From: UBA509 sp038729325
GTDB taxonomy: Archaea > Thermoplasmatota > Thermoplasmata > Thermoplasmatales > Thermoplasmataceae
NCBI GenBank assembly: GCA_038729325.1
Contig: JAVYSG010000001.1
Coordinates: forward strand, 6,920-70,919
DNA: 64,000 bases
Direction of reading: 5' to 3'
A program made the translations under genes and the position numbers. Under the pieces are notes generated by a model that had not been told where the DNA came from, ran no database searches, and saw only the letters and a program-made list of their open reading frames with translations. Of this stretch, positions 51,274-60,540 are shown in pieces (within the stretch, counting starts at the first letter, position 1; the number at the start of each line of letters is the position of its first letter).

Positions 51274-52094
51274 AAACCGGTGAATTCGAGGCAACACTGC
51301 TTCAGGACGGCTTTTTCACACTTGATCCCGGTGCATATTTCGGTATTGTTCCAAGACCAATCTGGAGCAGATTTTTCCGGGAAACCTCCAGCGGCAGGGT
51401 TAAGCTGGCACTGAACGTCATGCTTCTTCAGGGCAGGGATTTCTCAGCCATGATAGACAGCGGCATAGGTCTCCCCGAAAGCGAAAAAATGCGGAAAATC
51501 TATGAAATAGAGAAAACCAGTGATCTTGTTTCACAGATTAACGGAATCATTAACCCTGACGAGATTAGATTCATAATACACTCCCACCTTCACTTTGACC
51601 ACAGTGGACACAGCCTGGACCGAAACCTGGGAAAACCTGTGTTCAGGAATGCCTCCCTTGTTGCACAGGATCTTGAGTTCAGGGCTTACAGCAGGCCAAA
51701 TGAGTTCACCAGAAGCAGCTACATTCGAAATACTGCACAGATGAACCGGGCCAGAAAGATAAGACTGAACGGAACAGTCCGATTCAAGAATGACATCAGG
51801 GTGATCAGAACTGGGGGGCACACTGCCGGCCATCAGGTCATAATCACCGGAAGCGGCACCAACCAGATAATCTATTTCGGCGACCTGATACCCTCAGCCT
51901 TTCATGTGAGAGTTCCTTACATAACCGCCATAGACAGTTTCCCTCTTGATACAGTGAGAATGAAGAAAAAACTTATTGAAAAGGCAATCCGTGAAAAATG
52001 CGTGTGTATCTTCAACCATGATCCGGAGACACCTGCAGGTATAATATCGGGGGATCTGCAGAATCCGAGGGTCGAGAAAGTATCACCTGAATGA
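51270..52094 (+). CDS. Metallo-beta-lactamase fold hydrolase
   Basis: A 274-residue MBL-fold protein. The metal motif HSHLHFDHSGH lies at 104-114; further ligands are GGHTAGH near 182-188, FGD near 202-204 and NHDPE near 248. The layout with a long N-terminal part and DSG (62-64) resembles N-acyl homoserine lactonase-like or other esterase members. The start is GTG 51270, overlapping the CoA synthetase stop, so the two are co-translated. The substrate may be a thioester or lactone, given the neighbour, but that is inference. Confidence 0.85.
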   Translation: MKTGEFEATLLQDGFFTLDPGAYFGIVPRPIWSRFFRETSSGRVKLALNVMLLQGRDFSAMIDSGIGLPESEKMRKIYEIEKTSDLVSQINGIINPDEIRFIIHSHLHFDHSGHSLDRNLGKPVFRNASLVAQDLEFRAYSRPNEFTRSSYIRNTAQMNRARKIRLNGTVRFKNDIRVIRTGGHTAGHQVIITGSGTNQIIYFGDLIPSAFHVRVPYITAIDSFPLDTVRMKKKLIEKAIREKCVCIFNHDPETPAGIISGDLQNPRVEKVSPE

Positions 52095-52096
52095 TC

Positions 52097-53074
52097 TCAG
52101 ATATTGAACTCCTCACTCTCCGAGAGGATCATGTCCATGGCAAGTTCCGCTATGTCTGTGGCGTAGAGGCCTATCCTCACTATTTCCTCCGAAGAAGGCA
52201 CGATAATTGCAACCATCTCGCCACCTGTTAGCGATCTGAGGATCTCGTCTTTCCTTGCTGTTACCGCCCCTTTCCTTCCTATTATTGGGTCCAGCGCATC
52301 GAATTTTCTGGCGTAGAATGAATCGACTGCCTCATTATACATCTTTCCTGATTCTTTAAGGAACTCCACGATTGATTCAGACGCCTTACCACTGTGCTCC
52401 GGTACAGTTTTCCAGAGCTTGCACAGATTTACTGCATGATCCGCAATTCTTTCAAGTATCCTGGAGAATATGAGGTAAAAGACACTGTTTGACTCGTCAC
52501 TTTCCCCGCTCTTCACCTCTCTGTAAACATAAAGCTGATACCTGTCGACATCATCATCGCGATTTATGACGCTATCCAGCAGGGCAGAGTCTGAACCTGA
52601 AATACCGTTGATTGTATCCTCTATCATTGTCTGTACATTCAGAGACATTCGCCTCACAGCATTTGGAAGAGGAAAAGACTTGGAATCAAGGACATTCTGA
52701 AGCACCACAGACCTGGAAGATTCGTCAAATATCTCCACACCCATAACCAGCCTGGAGAATCTGGAAATTGCGTCCACCATACCTGCGTCCATGTATTTGG
52801 GGCTCCTGATGGTGAGTGTGTCGAATCCTGCTATGTAAAGGGATGTCAGTACGCGCTGAAAATATTCAGAGTTTGGTTTTCCTGTTACAGTGAGAGTCCT
52901 TGCATTCTCCTTTGGCCTTGCCTGTGAATGCGTTACAGTGAGGACCCCCTGAGAATCATCAATTATAACTTCACTGCCCTTGCTGATTCTCGCCTCCTTC
53001 ACCCACTTTGACGGGAGAGATATTATGAATGTAGACCCTCCAGTAAGCTGGACCCTTCTGGTGTATGTTGCCAT
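52097..53074 (-). CDS. AbrB-PhoU type phosphate regulator
   Basis: A 325-residue protein. Residues 1-50 form an AbrB/SpoVT-like DNA-binding domain (TRRVQLTGGSTFIISLPSKW, KGSEVIIDD). From about 120 on there is a PhoU-like helical bundle with AVRRMSLNVQTMIEDTINGI, RILERIADHAVNLCKLWKT and YATDIAELAMDMI. Archaeal members pair PhoU with AbrB and are thought to control phosphate uptake genes. The E-R-x-x-D-H motif probably binds metal. No pst genes are nearby. It is convergent with the MBL gene, 2 bases apart. Confidence 0.9.
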   Translation of the reverse strand: MATYTRRVQLTGGSTFIISLPSKWVKEARISKGSEVIIDDSQGVLTVTHSQARPKENARTLTVTGKPNSEYFQRVLTSLYIAGFDTLTIRSPKYMDAGMVDAISRFSRLVMGVEIFDESSRSVVLQNVLDSKSFPLPNAVRRMSLNVQTMIEDTINGISGSDSALLDSVINRDDDVDRYQLYVYREVKSGESDESNSVFYLIFSRILERIADHAVNLCKLWKTVPEHSGKASESIVEFLKESGKMYNEAVDSFYARKFDALDPIIGRKGAVTARKDEILRSLTGGEMVAIIVPSSEEIVRIGLYATDIAELAMDMILSESEEFNI

Positions 53075-53164
53075 CTATTTATAAATGCATGCACATATAT
53101 AGTGTTTTTGGCATTCACAATATAATTTATATACATCTGGACAGATTCTGATCCGCCGCACATC

Positions 53165-53350
53165 TTAAAAAAAGCGCCTCTTTATGGCGCCATTGATCTT
53201 CTGCTTGAGATCATCGCTGATCTCATCAATCCCATGGTCGCTTTTTTCATGTTCCGCTATTAGAGGAATCAGATCCTCAGCTTTCTTCGAAGAGACTTCA
53301 TATGGACATTCCATTCCTGTGTCCCTGCACCTGAAATGATAACTTGCCAT
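53165..53350 (-). CDS. DUF1059 small protein
   Basis: A 61-residue protein with the DUF1059 pattern: FRCRDTGMECPYEVSS near the N-terminus, then LIPLIAEHEKSDHGI near the middle. The two cysteines and the histidines (H35, H40) are well placed for metal binding. Its function is unknown. It appears monocistronic. Confidence 0.85.
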   Translation of the reverse strand: MASYHFRCRDTGMECPYEVSSKKAEDLIPLIAEHEKSDHGIDEISDDLKQKINGAIKRRFF

Positions 53351-53499
53351 CCTGATCCTTTTAATATTCTTTTACTGCAATATTAAGTTTTCCAGTGATA
53401 TTATGCATGATAACTTTCGGATATCCCATCCACATGAAAGAGGCTGAAAGTAGCGCAAAAAACATCTCCTGACCAGGCATAGTGCCTGATCATACCGAA

Positions 53500-54264
53500 T
53501 CATGACTGTGGTGGAGGCTGGTTTCTCCTCTGCTGGCTGTATCTCATGCTGTTTCCTATGCTGCGGCCTATGAACACCCCTACTGCAAATATAAGTTCAA
53601 AGTATATGAGGTAAGTGAGGAGGTATGTTGGCACGAAGCCTTCAAAAAGATATATTTCCGGATCATGCACCGGGCCTCCCATTGGGCCGCTGTAGACAAC
53701 TGTGCCATTTGGGTCTGTGTAACTGACATTGTATTTAAAAATGCCCTGAGGAAGATCAGATGTATTGTAATAATATCTGTATGTTGTGATGCCTGCGGAA
53801 CTTGTTACTGTCGCGTTCAATGTATGCTGAGCACTGTAGCCTGAAGTCGCAATGTTAAGCACGACGCTTGATAGACTGACATTTGTTGATGAGTTCTGGG
53901 TTATTGTTATGGCATAGTGGAAGTCATTGGCTACAGAACCATAAGGCGTAACATTGCCTAAAACCTGAATACCGTTGGGAAAAGTCGTCTCAAATGTGGG
54001 ATGCGATGAATATTCTATGCTGGCTACTATTGCAGAGGAGAGCATGGCAGCTATGATGAATACTACAATACTGCCGAGGAACCTTGGTTTAAGCTTGTAG
54101 AGTTTCGTAAAATGAAAACTGAAGAATGTGACTACGGGGACAAGAAATATGATCTCCCCGTACACATATACCGAAAGGACCACTATTATGGCAGAGGTCA
54201 GGATTGCAAGACCGAGCCCCGTGAACCTGTTATTCTTTTCAAGCCAGTTTCTGAGTTCAGACAA
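53500..54264 (-). CDS. Membrane protein with extracytoplasmic domain
   Basis: A 254-residue protein of unknown function. Two N-terminal spans (about 17-48 and 62-82) and one C-terminal span (about 213-236) enclose an external domain of about 125 residues. That domain is rich in Ser, Thr and Asn with several N-x-S/T sites (NSSTNVSLS, LNATVT, YYNTSD), as in surface proteins of acidophilic archaea that are N-glycosylated. The tail ends RRNQPPPQS in the cytosol. No family is recognised. Confidence 0.65.
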   Translation of the reverse strand: MSELRNWLEKNNRFTGLGLAILTSAIIVVLSVYVYGEIIFLVPVVTFFSFHFTKLYKLKPRFLGSIVVFIIAAMLSSAIVASIEYSSHPTFETTFPNGIQVLGNVTPYGSVANDFHYAITITQNSSTNVSLSSVVLNIATSGYSAQHTLNATVTSSAGITTYRYYYNTSDLPQGIFKYNVSYTDPNGTVVYSGPMGGPVHDPEIYLFEGFVPTYLLTYLIYFELIFAVGVFIGRSIGNSMRYSQQRRNQPPPQS

Positions 54265-54584
54265 TAGAACAGTAAAGATACCTTACTATATTGATTTATC
54301 CGCATGGCCACGGCAACTGAATTCTATTTCAAGTCGGTTCACCGGGAGATGGCACAGCTGCAAGTGATTTTATACTGCTGCAGATGCACTGCAACATTGG
54401 AAACCAGATGACTGCGAATACTGAATATACATGAAATGTCAGGGTGATTATGAGGACACAGGGATGCTGATATTACCTTCCTCTCTATATATCCTGAGGG
54501 CATTTATACATGCAAATGCCATTATTCACCTTGGTAATTTAGTTCAAGTGAATTTTAATATACTGGTAATAATCCAGTTCCATA
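54265..54584. other. Divergent intergenic region with hairpin
   Basis: About 320 bases between the membrane protein gene and the HTH-CBS gene. It holds a perfect inverted repeat GGCATTT (54499-54505) and AAATGCC (54514-54520) with an 8-base loop, and a TTTTAATATA box (about 54553-54561) 25-30 bases before ATG 54585. No gene is visible. Confidence 0.5.
54499..54520. repeat. Inverted repeat GGCATTT-N8-AAATGCC
   Basis: Perfect 7-bp arms with loop ATACATGC, 33 bases upstream of the TATA box of the HTH-CBS gene. Its location suits an operator for that regulator. Confidence 0.5.
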
Positions 54585-55163
54585 ATGTTGCCATCCATTG
54601 AAGAACTCCGGAAGATGCGCAAGAACCTCGGGATCAGCCAGAAGGAGCTTGCCAGGATAAGCGGCGTCAGCCAGTCCTATATAGCAAGGCTTGAAAAGGG
54701 CAGCATAAACCCTACATACGACAAGGTCAGGAAAATTTTTGATTACCTGAACCGCACAGGGCAGAAAGCAACCACCATTGACATAACTGCAGAGAAAATA
54801 ATGACTGCCCCGGTTCTGACGTGCTCACCCACCGACTCAATAATAACCGCACTTAATGTGATGAGGGAAAAGGGATTTTCACAGCTTCCTGTTGCAACCC
54901 TTGACAGGAAGGTTGTGGGAACTGTGTCGGAATCAGACATAAATGATCTCCTGTTGAAGGGCAATACCATTGATTCCCTTAAAACACTGGTCGTCAGGAA
55001 GGTCATGGGCCCGGCGCTACCGCAACTCGACCGATCATCACCCATATCCATGATTTATCCACTTCTGAAATATTCAAGTGCGGTGCTCATAATGGAAAAC
55101 GGAGAGCTGAAAGGTATTGTGACAAAGGCAGATATACTTAAAGCCGTTGAGGAATATGCCTGA
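54585..55163 (+). CDS. HTH-CBS regulator
   Basis: A 192-residue protein. Residues 1-58 are an XRE/Cro-type helix-turn-helix (SQKELARISGVSQSYIARLE), and a pair of CBS domains follows (about 68-122 and 132-190: AEKIMTAPVLTCSPTDS, GTVSESDINDLL, RKVMGPALPQ, GIVTKADILKAVE). This architecture is known in archaea and probably couples nucleotide or SAM sensing to transcription. Its stop overlaps the carS start by 8 bases, so it may control lipid synthesis genes; that is inference from position. Confidence 0.9.
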   Translation: MLPSIEELRKMRKNLGISQKELARISGVSQSYIARLEKGSINPTYDKVRKIFDYLNRTGQKATTIDITAEKIMTAPVLTCSPTDSIITALNVMREKGFSQLPVATLDRKVVGTVSESDINDLLLKGNTIDSLKTLVVRKVMGPALPQLDRSSPISMIYPLLKYSSAVLIMENGELKGIVTKADILKAVEEYA

Positions 55164-55728
55164 GATAGTCACAATAGTTCTGGATATAGTTTATGCATTC
55201 ATTCTTTTTATTCCGGCCTTCGTGGCCAATCCTGCTGCGGTGATCACCGGCGGGCACTACCCAATTGATGCGGGAAAGAATTTTCCGGATGGAAAACGCA
55301 TCCTGGGAGACGGCAAAACCTGGACTGGATACTTCGGCGGATCCTTTGCAGGAGTGCTTGTAGGATTTATTCTTGCCGGCATTTTCTACATATCAGGCTT
55401 TGCCGGATCTCTTCCATATGGCAGGACGTTAATCGAAATTCTGACAGTTCTTCTGGCAATGTCCTTTGGATCGCTCACAGGTGATGTTGCCGGATCGTTC
55501 ATAAAGAGAAGGATTGGAATTCAGAGGGGCGGGAAAGGCGCCCTTCTGGACCAGTGGCCCTTTGTGCTTGTCTCTTTCCTGTTTCTTTTCATATTTGCCA
55601 GGGCATTTTTCATGAGCTACTACGGGAACATAATAGGGGCTGTGGCCATACTGGTCATAACTCCTCCTCTCCACAGAGGTGTGAATATAATAGGCTTTGC
55701 AATGAAAAAGAAGGATGTCCCATGGTAG
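55156..55728 (+). CDS. carS: CDP-archaeol synthase CarS
   Basis: A 190-residue membrane enzyme that activates unsaturated archaetidic acid with CTP, the archaeal counterpart of CdsA. Recognisable are PAFVANPAAVITGGH, NFPDGKRILGDGKTWTGYFG, SLTGDVAGSFIKRRIGIQRG and LLDQWPFVL, in about five spans. ATG 55156 is used rather than TTG 55147. It overlaps the HTH-CBS gene by 8 bases and the pth2 gene by 7. Confidence 0.94.
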   Translation: MPEIVTIVLDIVYAFILFIPAFVANPAAVITGGHYPIDAGKNFPDGKRILGDGKTWTGYFGGSFAGVLVGFILAGIFYISGFAGSLPYGRTLIEILTVLLAMSFGSLTGDVAGSFIKRRIGIQRGGKGALLDQWPFVLVSFLFLFIFARAFFMSYYGNIIGAVAILVITPPLHRGVNIIGFAMKKKDVPW

Positions 55729-56081
55729 ACGAAGTGAAAATGGTCATTGCGGTAAGGAAGGATCTTGACCTTGGCAAAGGGAAAATAGCAGCACAGGTTG
55801 CGCATGCTGCTGTTGCCTGCGCACTTAAGGCTGAGAAGAAGGACAGAAAAATTTTCAGGAAATGGATGGATGGTGGGCAGAAGAAGATCGTTGTGAGGCT
55901 TGCAAATCAGCAGGAGCTTCTGGAATTGAAGTCAAGGGCGGATTCGGAAGGCATAATTACCGAGGCAATATTCGATGCAGGCCACACACAGGTGGAACCG
56001 GGTACGCTGACATGCGTCGGCATTGGTCCTGCTGAGTCAGGCACCCTTGATCCAATTACCGGATCATTCAAGCTGCTTTGA
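55722..56081 (+). CDS. pth2: Peptidyl-tRNA hydrolase Pth2
   Basis: A 119-residue archaeal/eukaryotic-type Pth2 that frees tRNA from dropped-off peptidyl-tRNA. Family segments are VKMVIAVRKDLDLGKGKIAA, QVAHAAVACALKAE and FDAGHTQVEPGTLTCVGIGP. The true start is ATG 55722, overlapping the carS stop; the open frame continues far upstream but inside carS. It ends four bases before the convergent PLP enzyme gene. Confidence 0.95.
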   Translation: MVDEVKMVIAVRKDLDLGKGKIAAQVAHAAVACALKAEKKDRKIFRKWMDGGQKKIVVRLANQQELLELKSRADSEGIITEAIFDAGHTQVEPGTLTCVGIGPAESGTLDPITGSFKLL

Positions 56082-56085
56082 TATT

Positions 56086-57264
56086 TCACAGCAGAGCCAG
56101 GGCATTATCAATATCATTGATCAGGTCCTGCGAATCCTCGATGCCGCAGGAAAACCTCACGAGACCGTCTTCGATGCCCATGGCTTTTCTTCCTTCAGCC
56201 GGTATTGAGGAATGACTTGTTTCCACCGGGAGTGTCACCAGGCTCTCAACTCCGCCAAGGCTTGCCGCAACAGCCGGTATCTTCAGTGAAGCCATGAATT
56301 TCCTTGCACCGTTGAGACCTCCGGCAACCTCGAAGGATACCATGCCGCCATATCCTCTCAGCACCCTGCTGGCAATTGCATGGTAAGGTGATTCATCCAG
56401 ACCGGGATAATAGACATGCACCACTTTTTTGTGCTGATTCAGAAATTTTGCAAGGTCCATTGCCACACGATTCTGTTTTTCAACCCTCAGGCCAATTGTC
56501 TTCATTCCCCTTGCTGCAAGGTATGACTGCAGCGGGTCTGTCACAGGGCCAGTGGTCCTTCTCACAGCAAGTAGCCTGCCAAACACATCCATGCTGTCTG
56601 TGCCAGCCAGCCCCAGCGTGACATCACTGTGACCTGAAATATACTTGGTTCCACTGTGCAGAACAACCGCTGCGCCGAATTTTGAGGGGTTCTGATTATA
56701 CGGAGAGGCAAAGGTCGCATCAACAAGCAGCGGAATGTTGTTCTCCCTGCAAAAATTGCCTATTTTTTCAAGGTCGGCAACCTTGAGCGTCGGGTTTATT
56801 ATGGATTCCAGGTAGAACAGGGCATGTCTTTCTGGATTAAATGACAGAGAATTGGCCTGGTCAATGCCTATGAAATCACATCCTATGCCAAATCTCTCCA
56901 GATAAGAGGAGAAGAAAGAATGCGTCTGCCCATAAAGCTCATTTATTGAGAGTATCCGGTCACCCCTGTTGCATAATGCAAATACTGCAGAGCTTATGGC
57001 TGCCATTCCTGAGGAGAATGCCAGACCAAATTTCACACCTTCCAGGGATGCGTACTTGGATTCCAGGGACTGCGTTGTGGGATTACCCCATCTTGTATAC
57101 AGAAATGGTTCACCCCTGCTGCTGTCAATGTATGGATCGGCACTCCTGTTTGGTGACATGAATGTTGCTGTCTCAAATATTGGCGTGACCACATTTCCGA
57201 AACGATCGTCCATAATTTCTCCGGCATGCACTGCCCTTGTGTTGAAACCATCCCCATGATCCAT
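56086..57264 (-). CDS. Cys/Met metabolism PLP enzyme (cystathionine gamma-synthase/lyase family)
   Basis: A 392-residue enzyme of the gamma-elimination/replacement family. NTRAVHAGEIMDDRFGNVVT is the usual opening. YTRWGNPT (Tyr for PLP phosphate), FSSGMAAISSAVFAL, LVDATFASPYNQNP and HSGTKYISGHSDVTLG (PLP lysine) are all present. It may act as cystathionine gamma-synthase, gamma-lyase or methionine gamma-lyase; sequence alone does not separate these. No met or cys genes lie beside it. Confidence 0.9.
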   Translation of the reverse strand: MDHGDGFNTRAVHAGEIMDDRFGNVVTPIFETATFMSPNRSADPYIDSSRGEPFLYTRWGNPTTQSLESKYASLEGVKFGLAFSSGMAAISSAVFALCNRGDRILSINELYGQTHSFFSSYLERFGIGCDFIGIDQANSLSFNPERHALFYLESIINPTLKVADLEKIGNFCRENNIPLLVDATFASPYNQNPSKFGAAVVLHSGTKYISGHSDVTLGLAGTDSMDVFGRLLAVRRTTGPVTDPLQSYLAARGMKTIGLRVEKQNRVAMDLAKFLNQHKKVVHVYYPGLDESPYHAIASRVLRGYGGMVSFEVAGGLNGARKFMASLKIPAVAASLGGVESLVTLPVETSHSSIPAEGRKAMGIEDGLVRFSCGIEDSQDLINDIDNALALL

Positions 57265-57309
57265 GATGCGGTTATGCCTGTCGGTTCTTAAGGCATGTTG
57301 TTCATTTCA

Positions 57310-58536
57310 TTACAGCTTCGTCTCGTAGCCTGTGGGTTTCTTTCCTGACATAATGATCCTGCCAACCCGGGATACCAGGAATGACATGGATATACCTATT
57401 ATTAGGATTGGTAGCCATACAAGCAGGGGTTCGGATGAAAATCGTGAAAGGAGGCCAGTGCCCAGAACCGGTGCCATTGGCGCAATCAGGCCCAGAAGAA
57501 GCTGAAATGCTCCGAAATACTGCCCCCGCTTCTCCGCCGGCGATATTTTGCCAATAAGGCTGTATGTTACCGGCGATATGACGTTTTCCCCAATGGTGAG
57601 AAAAACAACATCCACAATAAGGAATGGGAAGCCGGAGAAGAATGCAAGAGCAAAGAATCCAATGGAATATATGGCACCCCCCAGGGCAATCCTGTTGAAA
57701 TCTCGCATTCTGGCCAGCCCCCAGTTCACAGGCATCTGCAGGAACACAACCGCCAGGCCGTTCACTGAATACAGTATCCCGATCATGTAGTTTGGAACCC
57801 TGTCTATGTTGGTCCAGAAAAGCGTCAGTGTTGTGCCCCACTGGCCGGCTACAAACCACATGGATGCCACAAGGAGGCTCATTATCACGAATTTTGTGTC
57901 CCTCCACGGAAACTGGAAATTCCCTGTTTTGACGGAAAAATCAGTCTTTGTTTCCGATACATAGCGGATATAGAGCAGCCATTCCCCGGCTGTCAGCAGT
58001 GCAGGAAATAGGAAGACATAGAAATAGCTGATCTGGGACAGGAAACCGCCAAGGGCAGGACCAACTGAGAAGCCAAGGTTTCCGGCGATCCGCACCATGC
58101 TGAATGCATCTGTTCTCTGTTTCTCGTCCGTGGTATCTGTTATGACAACATTATCCAGAATCCCCTGAATACTCGTGAATGGCTCAACCAGGAGGAATGC
58201 TGAATAGATGAAATACAACGCCGAATGGAAGTAAATGGAGAACGCCATGAAAAGAAGAAGTGCCATTATGATTGGTGGAAGCCACACCGCCGCAATTCTT
58301 CTTCCCAGACGATCTATAAGGTTTCCTCCGTATATGGAAAAGGGAAGGCTGAGCAGGGCAGTGCCAAAGAACAGTATGCCGATCTGTATATACGGGACAT
58401 GGCGTATGATCGAGAGGTACACCGGTATGAAGATCCAGGACTGGGATCGCCCCAGGATCCTGATGAGCTGGGCCATGGATATTGCAGAGACATGCCTGTT
58501 GCCCAACAGAACCCCGCCTGGAATCTTTAAGCGCAT
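57310..58536 (-). CDS. MFS transporter
   Basis: A 408-residue twelve-span carrier. Motif A is GGNLIDRLGRRIAAVWLP between spans 2 and 3, and a RIAGNLGFSVGPALGGFLS stretch in span 5 resembles motif C of exporters. A central RFVSETKTDFSVK-like loop (RYVSETKTD) separates the halves. Substrate unknown; the motif C-like stretch suggests efflux. Single gene, divergent from tmk. Confidence 0.82.
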   Translation of the reverse strand: MRLKIPGGVLLGNRHVSAISMAQLIRILGRSQSWIFIPVYLSIIRHVPYIQIGILFFGTALLSLPFSIYGGNLIDRLGRRIAAVWLPPIIMALLLFMAFSIYFHSALYFIYSAFLLVEPFTSIQGILDNVVITDTTDEKQRTDAFSMVRIAGNLGFSVGPALGGFLSQISYFYVFLFPALLTAGEWLLYIRYVSETKTDFSVKTGNFQFPWRDTKFVIMSLLVASMWFVAGQWGTTLTLFWTNIDRVPNYMIGILYSVNGLAVVFLQMPVNWGLARMRDFNRIALGGAIYSIGFFALAFFSGFPFLIVDVVFLTIGENVISPVTYSLIGKISPAEKRGQYFGAFQLLLGLIAPMAPVLGTGLLSRFSSEPLLVWLPILIIGISMSFLVSRVGRIIMSGKKPTGYETKL

Positions 58537-58636
58537 AAGTTATTTCCGGATTCTGCCGCCATATTGAGCGCGCTTATATGTTTTGTTACAGCATCAAATC
58601 ATTACTTCAATATAGGTCAAACAGTTCACTTCCTGA

Positions 58637-59227
58637 ATGTTCATAGCTCTTGAAGGCATTGACGGGTCAGGAAAGACCACAGTATCGTCAGGGCTCAGGG
58701 ATAGACTGGAGAATGACGGGATCAGAGTTTTCCTTACCCATGAGCCAACCTTCAGCATTGAAGATATTGCCGGGAACCTTGTATCGCGCAGGGACCCGGA
58801 AAGTGCTCTGAAGCTCTTCTTCATGTTTACAGAGGACAGATACAGGCACCAGGCTGAGATCTCAGAGAAACTTGATCAGGGGTACCTTGTCATTTCAGAT
58901 AGATACCTCTATTCATCCTTTGCCTATCAGGGATCGCTTCTTGAAGAGATTTTTGGCAACCCGGAAAAAGTTGTTACGTGGATGACAGGTGTCTCAGAGA
59001 TCATAAACATACGGCCCGACCTGAACATTTACCTTGACATAAGTGCAGATACTGCAATTAAGAGGATCTGGAACCGGCGCAAAATAACAGGATTCGAAGA
59101 TCTTCAATACCTGGACCGGGTCAGATCCTATTACACCGGAGTTCTCAGGAAACACCTGGTAATAATGAATGGAGAGGATTCACCCGAAGGGGTAATCAGT
59201 GCAATATATGACCTGATCAGGCAGTAG
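58637..59227 (+). CDS. tmk: Thymidylate kinase
   Basis: A 196-residue kinase that phosphorylates dTMP to dTDP. P-loop ALEGIDGSGKTT at 4-15, LTHEPTFS (DRH/THEP region), the base-binding SDRYLYSSFAYQG and YLDISADTAIKR with the LID following. A TTCAATATAGG box at 58605-58615 lies about 27 bases before the ATG. The 3' end overlaps the convergent map gene by 11 bases. Confidence 0.94.
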   Translation: MFIALEGIDGSGKTTVSSGLRDRLENDGIRVFLTHEPTFSIEDIAGNLVSRRDPESALKLFFMFTEDRYRHQAEISEKLDQGYLVISDRYLYSSFAYQGSLLEEIFGNPEKVVTWMTGVSEIINIRPDLNIYLDISADTAIKRIWNRRKITGFEDLQYLDRVRSYYTGVLRKHLVIMNGEDSPEGVISAIYDLIRQ

Positions 59228-60098
59228 TGACAATAACCTCATCGGAGAGGATCAGAAGAGTATGCTCCGCCTGTGATATGAAAGATCCCCTGTGCTCCCT
59301 CAGGACGGCGAATTCACTCACTTCCTTTCCTTTCATCATTTTGCGCAGGTAATCTGTGTAGTCCGGCATTATTCTTGCCACCCACCGCTCCGCAAATGGG
59401 ACGGTGTTGAAATTTTGGTACAGTGGCTCATCCTTCCTGACTTTTGTTCCACTTAGAATATATATGTGCCCTCCCGGACCATTGTGGATCATTCCTATGC
59501 CAGTGCTTGCAAATGGCTCAATTGCAATTGCCATATCTGAATGTAGCGTTTCGCCATTCCCGTCGTCGTAATTTGGAATAAATATCTCTGAATGAAGATC
59601 GTACCTGTTAAGCCCATGTCCGCCAAGATTCTTTATTGGCCTGAATCCATGTGATGTGATCACGCTGCCGATTTCCTGGCCAATGGATCTGATCTGAGCA
59701 CCGGGCCTGACCTTCTTTATGGCGGCATTGAGGGCTTCCCGGGTTGCATCAATAAGATCACTGTGCTGTCCTGATTCGCCAACCTCCACCGTAGCAGCAT
59801 TATCAGAAAGATAACCATCAACCGATGCACCCACATCTATCTTCACAACATCTCCCGTTGTAAATTTTTTCCTGTCACCAACATATGGAGAATAATGAGC
59901 AGCCTCATTGTTTATGGAAAGATTTACGGGAAATGATGGGACTGCCCCCTGTTCCCTGATGAAGCCTTCAATCTTTTCCGCAACGTCAAGAAGCAGCGCA
60001 CCAGGCGCTGCCAGACTCTTTCCAAGTTCCAGTGCCTGCCTGCCTATCACGCCTGCCTCAAGATATTTCCTTTTCACTTCGGTATTCAGCTGAATCAC
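59217..60098 (-). CDS. map: Methionine aminopeptidase, type II
   Basis: A 293-residue archaeal MetAP2 that removes the initiator methionine. Residues in order: the substrate-binding NNEAAHYSP His, metal ligands in VVKIDVGAS (Asp) and LSDNAATVEVG (Asp), GGHGLNRYDLH (His), MAIEPFASTG (Glu) and SQAEHTLLI (Glu). The type II insert of about 60 residues is in the 170-250 region. ATG 60098 (MIQLNTEVKRKYLEAG) gives the usual length. Confidence 0.94.
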   Translation of the reverse strand: MIQLNTEVKRKYLEAGVIGRQALELGKSLAAPGALLLDVAEKIEGFIREQGAVPSFPVNLSINNEAAHYSPYVGDRKKFTTGDVVKIDVGASVDGYLSDNAATVEVGESGQHSDLIDATREALNAAIKKVRPGAQIRSIGQEIGSVITSHGFRPIKNLGGHGLNRYDLHSEIFIPNYDDGNGETLHSDMAIAIEPFASTGIGMIHNGPGGHIYILSGTKVRKDEPLYQNFNTVPFAERWVARIMPDYTDYLRKMMKGKEVSEFAVLREHRGSFISQAEHTLLILSDEVIVTTA

Positions 60099-60540
60099 TC
60101 ACATTCAATATTCAAACATTCATAATTAATCTGATTGCTTATCTGAAAATAAGAGAAACATTTCATGAACCAAATCTGTCCTTTGCTGGAAATACTTGAT
60201 GTGCTAATATTTGCAGAATTGTAATATACATTGCATTGTGAAGCCGTAATTTACATGTTTGTCTTATTGGGTCACTGGCATGTAAGACGTATCTTTCAGG
60301 ATATCATTATATACCTCCGTTGCAACTTACGCTATGATTGTAGTACTGATTCTTTTCAAAGATTCTTCACTTTTTCATCTGTAATACTTTCCGGGGATTT
60401 ATTAAAGCCAGGAATATGTGCCTCTCTTGATTCTGTATAGGGCAGGCCTCAACATCGAAAAGACTATAAATTCAATTAATATTAATATAGATTAATACTA
60501 TTATAATAAAATTAATACCTCCTGACATGATGTCTTTTTC
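60099..60540. other. A/T-rich intergenic region
   Basis: About 440 bases between divergent genes. A plus-strand frame at 60231-60440 has no family resemblance. GTCTTA (60261-60266) and TAAGAC (60283-60288) make a 6-bp inverted pair. The last 70 bases hold repeated ATTAAT hexamers described separately. Confidence 0.5.
60475..60516. promoter_or_regulatory. Phased ATTAAT repeats in the promoter of the 60.5 kb operon
   Basis: ATTAAT occurs at 60475, 60481, 60491 and 60511, so three copies are spaced 10 and 20 bases, one and two helical turns. The first two together form the perfect palindrome ATTAATATTAAT. The cluster lies 25-65 bases before ATG 60541 and may be both TATA element and regulator-binding site. 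Confidence 0.5.

Noticed and set aside
60231..60440. Plus-strand 69-codon frame before the winged-helix gene
   Set aside because: Isolated, Cys-rich and without ribosome-binding site or TATA box in position.
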